DNA of 43,098 bases from Pseudomonadota bacterium (GTDB taxonomy: Bacteria > Pseudomonadota > Alphaproteobacteria > Rhizobiales > Beijerinckiaceae). Under the pieces are notes generated by a model that saw only the letters and a program-made list of their open reading frames with translations, was not told where the DNA came from and searched no databases. Numbering within the stretch: the first letter of the stretch is position 1; every line of letters begins with the position of its first letter. Below are positions 15,776 to 22,947 of the stretch, piece after piece. Location of the stretch: contig JAEXGT010000090.1 of assembly GCA_023450615.1 (NCBI GenBank), forward strand, positions 1 to 43,098. Direction: 5' to 3'. Made by a program: the position numbers and the translations under genes.

Positions 15776-17110
15776 ATGCCCCAAACCTTTGACCTGATCC
15801 TGAAAGGCGGCATCGTCGTGAATCACGACGGACGCGTGGAGCGCGATGTCGGCATCCGGGGCGGCGCCATCGCCGCTATCGGCGATCTCTCGCAGGCCTC
15901 CGCCGGTCGCGAGATCGATTGCCACGGCCTGCACATCCTGCCGGGCGTCATCGACACCCAGGTGCATTTCCGCGAACCCGGCCTCGATCACAAGGAGGAT
16001 CTGGAATCGGGCTCCCGCGCCGCCGTCATGGGCGGCGTCACGGCCGTCTTCGAGATGCCGAACACCAACCCGCAAACGACGACGCCCGAGACGCTCGCCG
16101 ACAAGGTGCGGCGCGGTCATCACCGGATGCATTGCGACTTCGCCTTCTGGGTCGGGGGCACGCATGAAAACGCCAACGATGTCGCCGAACTGGAGCGTCT
16201 GCCGGGCGCTGCGGGCATCAAGGTGTTCATGGGCTCCTCCACCGGCTCGCTGCTCGTCGAGGATGACGAGGGCATTGCCAGCATCCTGCGCAACACGCGC
16301 CGCCGCGCCGCCTTCCATTCGGAGGATGAGGCGATGCTGCGTGCGCGCAAGGACCTGCGCGTCGAAAACGATCCGCGCTCGCATCCCGTCTGGCGTTCGG
16401 CGGAAGTGGCGCTCGCCTGCACGCAGCGCCTCGTACGCATTTCGCGGGAAACCGGTGCGCGCATCCATGTGCTTCATGTCACGACGGCCGAGGAGATGGC
16501 GCTCTTGAGGCACTACAAGGATCTCGTCTCCGTCGAGGTCACGCCGCACCATCTGACGCTGGCGGGACCTGAGGATTACGAGCGTCTCGGCACCTACATC
16601 CAGATGAACCCGCCCGTGCGCGACGAGATGCACCGCGCCGCGGTCTGGCAGGGGCTCGATGAAGGCATCGCCGATATTCTCGGTTCCGACCACGCGCCGC
16701 ATACGCGCGAGGAGAAGGACCACGCCTATCCCAACACGCCGTCGGGCATGACCGGCGTGCAGACGCTGGTTCCCATCATGCTCGATCATGTGAATGCGAG
16801 CAGGCTCACGCTGGAGCGCTTCGTGGACATGACCAGCGCAGGCCCGAAGCGCCTCTTCGGTATCGCCAAGAAGGGCCGCATCGCTGTCGGCTACGATGCA
16901 GATTTCACCATCGTGGATCTGAAGCGCACCGAAACCATCACCAACGACTGGATCGCCTCCAAGTCGCAATGGACGCCGTATGACGGCAAGAAGGTGACCG
17001 GCTGGCCCATCGGCACCATCGTGCGCGGCAATGTGGTGATGTGGGACGGCAGTCTGGAAACGCCGTCGCAGGGTGAAGTGGTACGGTTTGAGGAAACGCT
17101 GCGCCCTTGA
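15776..17110 (+). CDS. Dihydroorotase-like amidohydrolase with Gln in place of first metal His
   Basis: A 444-residue cyclic amidohydrolase of the dihydroorotase/allantoinase type (class I length), which would close carbamoyl-aspartate to dihydroorotate in pyrimidine synthesis. Most active-site elements are present: carboxylated Lys149 in GIKVFMGSSTG, His181 in HSEDEA, His231/His234 in HVLHVTTAEE, and Asp305 in GSDHAPH. The first metal-binding motif, normally HxH, reads Q62-V-H64 (DTQVHFREPG). I recall QVH versions in other Rhizobiales homologues, so the change may be a subfamily trait with altered metal use or substrate. The start at 15776 is favoured over ATG 15737 because it begins at the conserved fold. 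A 10-bp hairpin closes the gene. Confidence 0.85.
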   Translation: MPQTFDLILKGGIVVNHDGRVERDVGIRGGAIAAIGDLSQASAGREIDCHGLHILPGVIDTQVHFREPGLDHKEDLESGSRAAVMGGVTAVFEMPNTNPQTTTPETLADKVRRGHHRMHCDFAFWVGGTHENANDVAELERLPGAAGIKVFMGSSTGSLLVEDDEGIASILRNTRRRAAFHSEDEAMLRARKDLRVENDPRSHPVWRSAEVALACTQRLVRISRETGARIHVLHVTTAEEMALLRHYKDLVSVEVTPHHLTLAGPEDYERLGTYIQMNPPVRDEMHRAAVWQGLDEGIADILGSDHAPHTREEKDHAYPNTPSGMTGVQTLVPIMLDHVNASRLTLERFVDMTSAGPKRLFGIAKKGRIAVGYDADFTIVDLKRTETITNDWIASKSQWTPYDGKKVTGWPIGTIVRGNVVMWDGSLETPSQGEVVRFEETLRP

Positions 17111-17120
17111 GGGCGCAGCG
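17097..17120 (+). terminator. GC-rich hairpin whose loop contains the stop codon
   Basis: CGCTGCGCCC (17097-17106) and GGGCGCAGCG (17111-17120) form a perfect 10-bp stem; the 4-base loop TTGA holds the TGA stop of the dihydroorotase-like gene. There is no T-run after it, so it may protect the mRNA 3' end or slow the polymerase rather than act as a classic terminator. Confidence 0.55.
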
Positions 17121-17129
17121 GCATCGCGA

Positions 17130-17463
17130 ATGCCTAACGTTTTCGCCAATGCGATGATCTACCTCGGCTGTCGGCGATGAGACGGATCGCGACATTGCGA
17201 AGGAAATTCTCGACGTAACTCAAAAGCGAGGGGCCAAGCTCCTCGTCGTCCGCCTCGGTTGCTCGCCCGATGCGCTGGCCCTGCGCGTTGCATCATCTGA
17301 GCGTCACGCGCGCATGAAGGAAACCAATGCAGAAGGAGCGCGCTTGAACGCGTCAAAGCCGCTCTTCGATCCGGGTCATGCCAATACTCTGACACTCGAC
17401 ACGGCGGAGATGACGGCAGACGAGATCGCTGAATGCATCATGCAGAAGGCTGAACAATTGTAA
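17130..17463 (+). pseudogene. Remnant of a P-loop nucleotide-kinase-like gene (5' loss and frameshift)
   Basis: Two reading frames together give a protein-like sequence: from ATG 17130 the frame reads MPNVFANAMIY and then stops at 17178-17180, while the next frame from ~17158 reads SAVGDETDRDIAKEILDV, LLVVRLGCSPDALALRVAS, ERHARMKETNAEGARL, PLFDPGHANTLTLDT and ends at TAA 17463. The second part resembles the C-terminal half of small AAA/chloramphenicol-phosphotransferase-like kinases (arginine-rich lid, then DPGH-NTLTLDT). The P-loop half is missing and the two parts are out of frame, so this is a decaying gene. The family name is from pattern memory; the broken state is seen directly. Beyond it, 17464-17618 holds nothing I can identify. 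Confidence 0.5.
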
Positions 17464-17618
17464 GGCGAGCGCGCAAGCGGTTGTAGGGATTGCTGGCGTG
17501 CTTGCTCTTTGCCGAAGCAACCGGCTTCAGAGACCTTCATCTAGAACGAAGGCGCAGGCTTGCGCGGAGAGCAGGGCGTTCATTTCGAACACCGGGCGCC
17601 CACGCCCGATGACGGCCT

Positions 17619-17882
17619 TCAATGCTTGAGCGTGGCCATCATCGAAAATGCGCCGCTGCGGATCTTGTCCGCGAAGGTCGCGGCATATTCCGCCACGGCG
17701 TCCTCGCCATAGGTGGCGACGAGTTCGGTGAAGGCTGCGAACAGAGCGGCCTGCGCCATGCAATCGGCATCGAGCCCATCGAGCTCGGCCTCGGCGAAAG
17801 CCTCGGTCACATAGCTCAGGGCAGCCTGCTTGATGGCGCTGAGTTCGGGCAGCTCGTCGAGGGGGAGATTATTATCGTTCAT
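17619..17882 (-). CDS. Small conserved-looking hypothetical protein, 87 residues
   Basis: An 87-residue acidic, Ala-rich, probably helical cytoplasmic protein (LPLDELPELSAIKQAALSYV, then FAEAELDGLDADCMAQAALF and YGEDAVAEYAATFADKIRSG). No signal, membrane segment or named motif. The start at 17882 (MNDNNLPLDE) is taken over a longer opening because the upstream part is low-complexity and this ATG begins a compositionally normal protein; AGGGG lies ~12 bases before it. I do not recognise the family. It lies alone between the kinase remnant and the long-hairpin repeat. Confidence 0.6.
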   Translation of the reverse strand: MNDNNLPLDELPELSAIKQAALSYVTEAFAEAELDGLDADCMAQAALFAAFTELVATYGEDAVAEYAATFADKIRSGAFSMMATLKH

Positions 17883-18045
17883 GAATCCAGGCCCCTTTGA
17901 GGGGCGGCGCGCGGGTTCGGTTGATTCGACTCTAAGACATCGCGCCGTCCCACCGCCAGCATCACCTTGCAAAGAGGTTAACGCGAGAGGGAATGTCTTA
18001 AAAAATGTGGATAAGGCCCTTCGCGGGGCATGCTCTTGCCGCTGA

Positions 18046-18147
18046 CCTCATCCTGAGGAGGCGCGTCAGCGCCGTCTCGAAGGAGGATCCAGTGCCCTCT
18101 GAAGCCTCCTTCGAGACGCAGCCTAAAGGCAGCTCCTCAGGATGAGG
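18046..18147. repeat. 102-bp long-hairpin dispersed repeat, full copy
   Basis: Outer arms CCTCATCCTGAGGAG (18046-18060) and CTCCTCAGGATGAGG (18133-18147) are perfect 15-bp inverted repeats. Inner arms CGTCTCGAAGGAGG (18073-18086) and CCTCCTTCGAGACG (18105-18118) are perfect 14-bp inverted repeats. It lies 25 bases beyond the TIGR02301 stop. A second good copy is at 29266-29366, a decayed one at 30763-30864 and a half-site at 10595-10610. Confidence 0.85.
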
Positions 18148-18172
18148 GTGGGAGAATGTGGGGCCGTCGCTT

Positions 18173-18751
18173 TTACCCCCCGTAGCGCCCGGTGATGCTG
18201 CGGGCGAGCTGCTCGCCTTCCTGGATGAAGCGGGTCGAGGCCTCCTGGGCCGATGGGGTGCAGATTCGATAGGTGAGGGCATAGGCTTGATAGCCTTTGT
18301 TGTAGGCTCCGGCCAGGCGCTCCTTGCGGCCGGGGGTCGTACCCTCCGTGTCGATGAGGATCTGCATACGCCGGCCCCATTCGCCGGCGTCGGGGGCCGT
18401 GCAGAGCGGGCGCAGCATGGCGAGCGCGCCCATGATCTCGGCGAGGCGCAGCAGCTCCTTTTCGTAGGGCGCTGGCGGCGGCTCGACCACGGGGGCGGGT
18501 TCGGCCTGCTTCTGCTGCTCCGGCTGCTGCGCTCCGGAGCGGGGCGCGCTCTGCTGCGGCCGCCGCTGCTGTTGCGGCTGCTGCCGATATTGCGGCTGTT
18601 GCCTGTATTGCTGCTGAGGATAGGGCTGCTGAGGCACGTTCTGCTGGCGCGGGGGACCGAACAGGCGCTCGAAGAAGCCCTGCGCGCCAGCCGGCTGCGC
18701 GGAGACCGGCAGCCATGCGAGGACGGCAAGCAGGATTGCGGCGCGCCTCAT
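18173..18751 (-). CDS. TIGR02301 family exported protein with Pro/Gln-rich linker
   Basis: A 192-residue protein with an N-terminal signal peptide (MRRAAILLAVLAWLPVSA, cleavage near PAGAQ), a ~60-residue Gln/Pro/Arg-rich disordered segment (many QQ and RQQP units) and a C-terminal helical domain with ELLRLAEIMGALAMLRPLC, YNKGYQAYALTYRIC and FIQEGEQLARSITGRYG. This C-terminal pattern is that of TIGR02301, an uncharacterised alphaproteobacterial family; its two Cys may pair in the periplasm. The ATG at 18751 overlaps the NUDIX stop (ATGA), so translation is coupled. The repetitive CAG/CTG-rich linker DNA is coding, not a separate repeat element. Confidence 0.8.
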   Translation of the reverse strand: MRRAAILLAVLAWLPVSAQPAGAQGFFERLFGPPRQQNVPQQPYPQQQYRQQPQYRQQPQQQRRPQQSAPRSGAQQPEQQKQAEPAPVVEPPPAPYEKELLRLAEIMGALAMLRPLCTAPDAGEWGRRMQILIDTEGTTPGRKERLAGAYNKGYQAYALTYRICTPSAQEASTRFIQEGEQLARSITGRYGG

Positions 18752-19197
18752 GGGCGCGAAACCTCGCGGGCCATGCTGAAGGCCTGCTCCAGAATCCCGG
18801 TGAGCCCCGCTGTCATGGGCAGATCGGCGATGTCCCGTTCCGTAACCCAACGGATGTCCTTTGCTTCCGGTCCTGTCTGGGGTTCGCCTGAAACCCAGCG
18901 TGCGGCATGGGCGGCGATGACGACATGGTGCTTTATATGCCCTTTCTCATCCCTTTCAATGAATTCGACCGGCGCAATCAGGCCGATGAGCTCAGCCTCG
19001 ACGCCGACTTCCTCCCGCAATTCCCTCAAGGCCGCTTCGCCCAGAAGCTCGCCCGTCTCCACCATTCCGCCGGGCAGGGAATAGAGCCCTTCGCTCGGCG
19101 GCTTGCCGCGTGCGGCGAGCAGAATGCGCCCGTCGCGGATCACCGCCACCGAGGCGGCGAGAATGGGCCGGGAGGGATAGAAGCGGTCGCTGGTCAT
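18748..19197 (-). CDS. NUDIX hydrolase
   Basis: A 149-residue NUDIX enzyme. The complete box G-x5-E-x7-REUxEExGU is present: GGMVETGE, seven residues, RELREEVGV (~46-68); the two Glu of REE bind Mg2+. The N-terminal SVAVIRDGRILLAARGKPPSEGLYSLPGG is typical of the ADP-ribose/NADH-pyrophosphatase-like and MutT-like groups. Substrate unknown. The ATG at 19197 overlaps the stop of the upstream HTH-citrate-synthase gene by the ATGA junction, and its own stop overlaps TIGR02301 in the same way. These three genes form a tightly coupled translation unit. Confidence 0.9.
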   Translation of the reverse strand: MTSDRFYPSRPILAASVAVIRDGRILLAARGKPPSEGLYSLPGGMVETGELLGEAALRELREEVGVEAELIGLIAPVEFIERDEKGHIKHHVVIAAHAARWVSGEPQTGPEAKDIRWVTERDIADLPMTAGLTGILEQAFSMAREVSRP

Positions 19198-20300
19198 GAA
19201 GACGTGGACTCCTCGCCGACAACATAGCGGGCGCGGGGGCGGATGAGCTGGGCCTGGCTGCGCTGCTCGATGGCATGGGCGAGCCATCCGGCCGTGCGCC
19301 CGACCGCGAAGAGCGTAAAGGCCGCGCCGCGCGGGAGTCCATAGGCCCTTTCCAGCATCACGAGGGCCGTGTCGAGGCCGGGCTTTCCGCCCGCGGCTTC
19401 GATGGCGCGCAGGGCCGTCGCATCGGAGGAGAGTAGCGGCACCCCTTCGAGGATCGCCGCCGCGCGGGGATCGCCGTCGGGATAGAGCTTGTGCTGGAAG
19501 CTGGGAGCCGCGGCCTTGTGGGGAGCCTCCAGGAAGGCGCGCACCCGCTCGGTCATGCCGCCGTGATAGGGGCCGCTCAGAGCCACGAGCCCGGCGATCA
19601 TGGCGTTGCGCAGGGATGCGCCGGTCGAGGCCGTCACCCTGACCGCGAAGGCGGAGGAGCTGAGCTCGTTGTCGGCGCAGAGAACGAGGGCGCGGCGGAT
19701 GGCCTCGGAGGCCCGGGGAGCTGTCCAGGCGCGGGCCAGATGCATGTGCAGGGGCTCCGCTCCAGGGGGCGTGCCGCTGCCCGCCGCCGCCGTGAGCCGA
19801 AGGATCGCCGCCACCTCGGCGGAGCGCATCTCCTTGGGATGCGGCTCCGAGAGAAGGCGCACGGCGTTCGTCACGAAAAGGTGCATCCCATCCGCAGGTT
19901 CCGGTGGGGTGCCGGGCAGGCGGGAGGGCAGGCGGAAAGCCTCTTCGTCCAGCCCGCCGATCAGGAGGCGGGCCGTTTCTTCCAGAGTCGCCGACCGGGC
20001 CCAGGTCACGGCGTCACGCCCCCGATAGAGCAGCCGCCCGTCCTTGATCTGCGTGATGCTGGTCTCAAGCACCGGGAGTCCCCAATCGAGGGCGGTCGCC
20101 GCCGCGGCCGTCGGGCGGCGGAAGCGGGCCTTGCGCTCGATCAGCGTTTCCACGTCGTCGAGAGCGTAGAGGCGCTGGCGCGGATCGTGGGGCGACGAGA
20201 ACGAGCGGATCAGGCCCCGGCTCACATAGGCATAGAGGCTCGCCCGGCTGATGCCGAGGCGGGCGGAGGCTTCTTCGGCCGAGGTCAGTTCAACGCTCAT
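19194..20300 (-). CDS. Citrate synthase family protein with N-terminal helix-turn-helix
   Basis: A 368-residue protein: residues ~5-55 form a MerR/excisionase-like winged HTH (SAEEASARLGISRASLYAYV, then RLYALDDVETLI), followed by a citrate-synthase fold. Catalytic-type residues kept are His246 (GPYHGG), His270 (FQHKLY) and Asp310 (GLD). The oxaloacetate-binding His usually found in HELNAST is Asn211 (NELSSSAF). The start is ATG 20300; no Shine-Dalgarno precedes it, and a tandem repeat overlaps it, so the mRNA may be leaderless. A second citrate synthase gene is divergent, 72 bases away. The fusion suggests a DNA-binding protein with a CoA- or oxaloacetate-sensing domain or a trigger enzyme; whether it is catalytically active is open. 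Confidence 0.85.
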   Translation of the reverse strand: MSVELTSAEEASARLGISRASLYAYVSRGLIRSFSSPHDPRQRLYALDDVETLIERKARFRRPTAAAATALDWGLPVLETSITQIKDGRLLYRGRDAVTWARSATLEETARLLIGGLDEEAFRLPSRLPGTPPEPADGMHLFVTNAVRLLSEPHPKEMRSAEVAAILRLTAAAGSGTPPGAEPLHMHLARAWTAPRASEAIRRALVLCADNELSSSAFAVRVTASTGASLRNAMIAGLVALSGPYHGGMTERVRAFLEAPHKAAAPSFQHKLYPDGDPRAAAILEGVPLLSSDATALRAIEAAGGKPGLDTALVMLERAYGLPRGAAFTLFAVGRTAGWLAHAIEQRSQAQLIRPRARYVVGEESTSS

Positions 20301-20320
20301 ATGTTGATATGTTGATTCAA
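20299..20320. promoter_or_regulatory. Tandem 8-bp direct repeat between divergent citrate synthase genes
   Basis: ATATGTTG occurs twice back to back (20299-20306 and 20307-20314), followed by ATTCAA, which makes TTGATTCAA (20312-20320) a small palindrome. The first repeat overlaps the start codon of the HTH-citrate synthase gene. It lies in the 72-base shared promoter region and is a natural candidate for the binding site of the HTH domain encoded next to it. Confidence 0.45.
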
Positions 20321-20372
20321 GATTGACGGTTCCGCAAGCCCGTCCAAAATCCTTCCATAAAGGAGTTTTCCC

Positions 20373-21443
20373 ATGAGCATCGGACTTGATGACGTCATCG
20401 CCGCCGAAACGATTCTGAGCCATGTGGACGGCGAGGCGGGCCGTCTCATCATTCGCGGCCATGACCTCGAGGAGCTGGCGGGCCGCGTATCCTTCGAGGA
20501 CGTGACGGCGATGCTGTGGGACGGGCTCGTCCCCGTGGGCGACGATCCCCGCGCGCTGTTCGGCAAGGCGCGAGAGAGGGCGTTCGGCTACCTCTCTCCG
20601 CTCGCCGGGAACCTGAAGGGCCTCACGCCGGTAGAGGGCATGCGCCTCCTGCTGGCGGCGCTGCCGGATGCGGACGAGAACCCCGCCGCCCTCGCGGTCG
20701 GGGCATCGGCGGTGGCGGCGGCCATGGCGATCCGGGGCGCGAAGGGGCTGGCCCCGGTGGCGCCTGATGCTTCCGCCGGTCACGCGGCGGACCTCCTGCG
20801 CATGATCAAGGACGCGCCCGTCGACGAGGGGCGGGCGCGGGGGCTCGACACCTATCTCGTGACGGTGATCGACCATGGCCTCAACGCTTCCACCTTCACC
20901 GCCCGCGTGGTGGCATCCACCGAGGCGGGGCTGCTCTCTTCCGTGGTCGCGGGGCTGTGCGCCCTGAAGGGCCCGCTCCATGGCGGCGCTCCCGGCCCGG
21001 TGCTCGACATGCTCGATGCCATCGGCTCCATCGAGAATGCGGATGCCTGGCTCGACGACGCCATGGTGCGGGGCGCGCGCCTCATGGGCTTCGGCCATCG
21101 CATCTATCGCGTGCGCGACCCGCGCGCCGATGTGCTGAAGACCGCCGCCGCGCGGCTGAAGGGCGGCGACAACAACCGCATCGCCTTCGCGGAAGCCGTT
21201 GAGCAGACAGTCCTGAACGTGCTTCAGCGCCGCAAGCCCGGCCGCCGCCTGGACACCAATGTGGAGTTCTACACGGCGATCCTGCTGGACGCGCTCGGCG
21301 TTCCGCGCGAGGGCTTCACCCCGCTCTTCGCGGCAGGCCGCACCGCAGGCTGGGTGGCTCACGCCCGCGAGCAGGAGAACGCAGGCCGCATCATCCGCCC
21401 GCAATCCCGCTATGTGGGGCCTTGGCCCAAGCAGGCTGCTTAG
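20373..21443 (+). CDS. Citrate synthase/2-methylcitrate synthase paralogue
   Basis: A 356-residue citrate-synthase-fold enzyme, shorter than the ~430-residue TCA-cycle type and near the size of methylcitrate synthases. Visible are His168 (IDHGLNASTF, oxaloacetate binding), His203 (GPLHGG) and His242 (GFGHRIY). The third catalytic residue, Asp in NVDFY, is Glu298 here (NVEFY), a conservative but important change. The C-terminal FAAGRTAGWVAHAREQ and IIRPQSRYVG are standard. AAAGGAG at 20359-20365 precedes the ATG. The paralogue with an HTH is divergent, sharing a promoter region. It could condense an acyl-CoA other than acetyl-CoA with an oxo-acid, or act together with the HTH paralogue. The main gltA is probably elsewhere in the genome. 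Confidence 0.87.
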   Translation: MSIGLDDVIAAETILSHVDGEAGRLIIRGHDLEELAGRVSFEDVTAMLWDGLVPVGDDPRALFGKARERAFGYLSPLAGNLKGLTPVEGMRLLLAALPDADENPAALAVGASAVAAAMAIRGAKGLAPVAPDASAGHAADLLRMIKDAPVDEGRARGLDTYLVTVIDHGLNASTFTARVVASTEAGLLSSVVAGLCALKGPLHGGAPGPVLDMLDAIGSIENADAWLDDAMVRGARLMGFGHRIYRVRDPRADVLKTAAARLKGGDNNRIAFAEAVEQTVLNVLQRRKPGRRLDTNVEFYTAILLDALGVPREGFTPLFAAGRTAGWVAHAREQENAGRIIRPQSRYVGPWPKQAA

Positions 21444-21505
21444 GATTTTGTAGCGCAGCACATCCTCGTTATGGCAGGTTTGTCGCCGATCAACTTGGGT
21501 GAGTG

Positions 21506-22114
21506 ATGAAGTTTTTTCTTGCGACACTGCTCACAAGTCTTGTGAGCCTTATCGGTGCGAACCAGGCTTTCGCGTGTGCCTGCTGTTCTTCTCCAGGCCA
21601 ACGCTTCGTGGAACAGGTTCCGTTTGATCGGGTGCTGCAGGAGCAAGTTAAGGAGATAGGGTTCGGCCAAAGAGCCGAGTTGTTCTATCCCGAGGAAGCG
21701 GGTGTCGAGAGCATTCAAGGGATCAAGGACACAAAAGGCTCTTACACAATCTCGGTCTCGCATGAGGCCGGCAAAACCACCCTCAGCTTCTTAGATGAAC
21801 TCACTCATCAAAAAGGAACACTCGGCTTTACATGGCCGAGTGCGATGAGCCGATTTGAAGTTGATACAAGAGACGCGCCCGGCGGTACGGGGCCACGGCT
21901 CTACAAGGAGTGGCGCCTAACGGGCTCTGCGTTCGGTTCAGGTATATTTGCGCCCGGTATGGGCAGAGGGCAAAAGGTCACTCTCATTTATCAAGGTAGA
22001 GGCAACCACTGCACGGAGCCTACCGATTTCACCCATTGGACATTGGTCGTGCACGGTAAGATTGCCACGTATCACTTGTTTGGCCCATTGAAACAGGGTG
22101 AGACGCTGCCTTGA
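21506..22114 (+). CDS. Unrecognised exported protein with CxCC N-terminus
   Basis: A 202-residue protein with a signal peptide (MKFFLATLLTSLVSLIGA) and mature N-terminus beginning near FACACCSSPGQR, a Cys cluster that could bind metal or form disulfides. The rest looks like a soluble beta-rich domain (GSYTISVSHEAGKTTLSF; WTLVVHGKIATYHLFGPL). Start ATG 21506 is preferred to the adjacent GTG. The gene is clearly less GC-rich and uses more A/T-ending codons than its neighbours, suggesting recent acquisition. It is convergent with the SDR gene, with only 24 bases between. I do not recognise the family. Confidence 0.65.
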   Translation: MKFFLATLLTSLVSLIGANQAFACACCSSPGQRFVEQVPFDRVLQEQVKEIGFGQRAELFYPEEAGVESIQGIKDTKGSYTISVSHEAGKTTLSFLDELTHQKGTLGFTWPSAMSRFEVDTRDAPGGTGPRLYKEWRLTGSAFGSGIFAPGMGRGQKVTLIYQGRGNHCTEPTDFTHWTLVVHGKIATYHLFGPLKQGETLP

Positions 22115-22138
22115 TGGCAGCGCCCGGGCCTTTCATCC

Positions 22139-22894
22139 TTAAACGTGCTGCCCGCCGTTGATGTGCAGCTCTGCGCCGGTCACGTAGGAGCTCGCATCGG
22201 TGCAGAGGAAGTAGATGGCCTTCGCCACCTCGTCCGGTGTGCCGAGACGGCGCATGGGAAGCTGCTCGACGATCTTCTCCGTGCCGGGGGAGAGGATCGA
22301 GGTGTCGATCTCGCCGGGGGAGATGGCGTTCACGCGAACGCCGAGAGGACCGAAATCGGCGGCCATTTCGCGGGTGAGCGCCGCGAGCGCCGCCTTCGAG
22401 GTGGCATAGGCAGCGCCCGCGAAGGGATGGACGCGCGAGCCCGCGATGGAGGTGACGTTCACCACCGAGCCCTTGGCGCGGGTGAGTTCGTCCTGCAGGC
22501 CGCGGGCCAGCAGGATCGTGGCGAAGAAATTCACCTGGAACACGCGCAGCCAATCCTCGTGAGCGGTGTGGATGGCGTCGAGCCGCGAGCCGCCGGGGCC
22601 CTTCGGCGAGATGGCTGCATTGTTGACGAGGGCGTGCAGGACCCCGCCCTCGGCGGCGAGCCGCTCCTTCACGTCCGCGATGGCGCGGATCGTGTCCTCG
22701 GCATCGGCAAGGTCGACCTGGAGATGATCCTCCGGCCCCATCTCCCACGGGCAGTTTTCCGGAAAGCCGTGGCGCGAGCAGGTGATCACGCGCCAGCCGG
22801 CGGCGGAGAAGCGCTTCACAGTGGCATGCCCGATCCCGCGGCTGGCGCCGGTGAGCAGCATGATGCGGCGGGGGGTGTTGGACGAGGAGGACAT
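22139..22894 (-). CDS. SDR family oxidoreductase
   Basis: A 251-residue classical short-chain dehydrogenase/reductase. The cofactor motif TGASRGIG is near residue 16, NNAAIS near 91, the catalytic Ser in VVNVTSIAGS (~150), Tyr-x3-Lys in YATSK (~164), and the C-terminal INGGQHV. The Arg pair in the N-terminal region (CSRHGF) may favour NADP. Substrate cannot be read from sequence. It lies between the foreign-looking exported-protein gene and pdxH, both of which may be independent. The start ATG is clear, with a weak Shine-Dalgarno. Confidence 0.88.
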   Translation of the reverse strand: MSSSSNTPRRIMLLTGASRGIGHATVKRFSAAGWRVITCSRHGFPENCPWEMGPEDHLQVDLADAEDTIRAIADVKERLAAEGGVLHALVNNAAISPKGPGGSRLDAIHTAHEDWLRVFQVNFFATILLARGLQDELTRAKGSVVNVTSIAGSRVHPFAGAAYATSKAALAALTREMAADFGPLGVRVNAISPGEIDTSILSPGTEKIVEQLPMRRLGTPDEVAKAIYFLCTDASSYVTGAELHINGGQHV

Positions 22895-22947
22895 TTCAAC
22901 GATCTCTGAGAAGGGGGCGCAGCTTTATCGCATCCGCGCCATAAGTC

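Noticed and set aside
14807..17149. A 780-codon open frame on the minus strand spanning ygfZ and the region antisense to the dihydroorotase-like gene
   Set aside because: Only the last ~297 codons are protein-like (YgfZ); the rest is antisense to a clear enzyme gene and begins with no ribosome site.
17527..17763. A 78-codon minus-strand frame next to the small hypothetical gene
   Set aside because: Its first half overlaps the better hypothetical gene in another frame; the second half (17527-17618) looks somewhat protein-like but has no start of its own.
18490..18650. CRISPR-like or satellite repeat of CAG/CTG-rich units
   Set aside because: It encodes the Gln/Pro-rich linker of the TIGR02301 protein; units are irregular, in frame and have no spacer structure.
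19194..21527. A 777-codon open frame covering the HTH-citrate synthase and the antisense of its divergent paralogue
   Set aside because: The N-terminal ~400 codons are the antisense of a real citrate synthase; the real start is ATG 20300.
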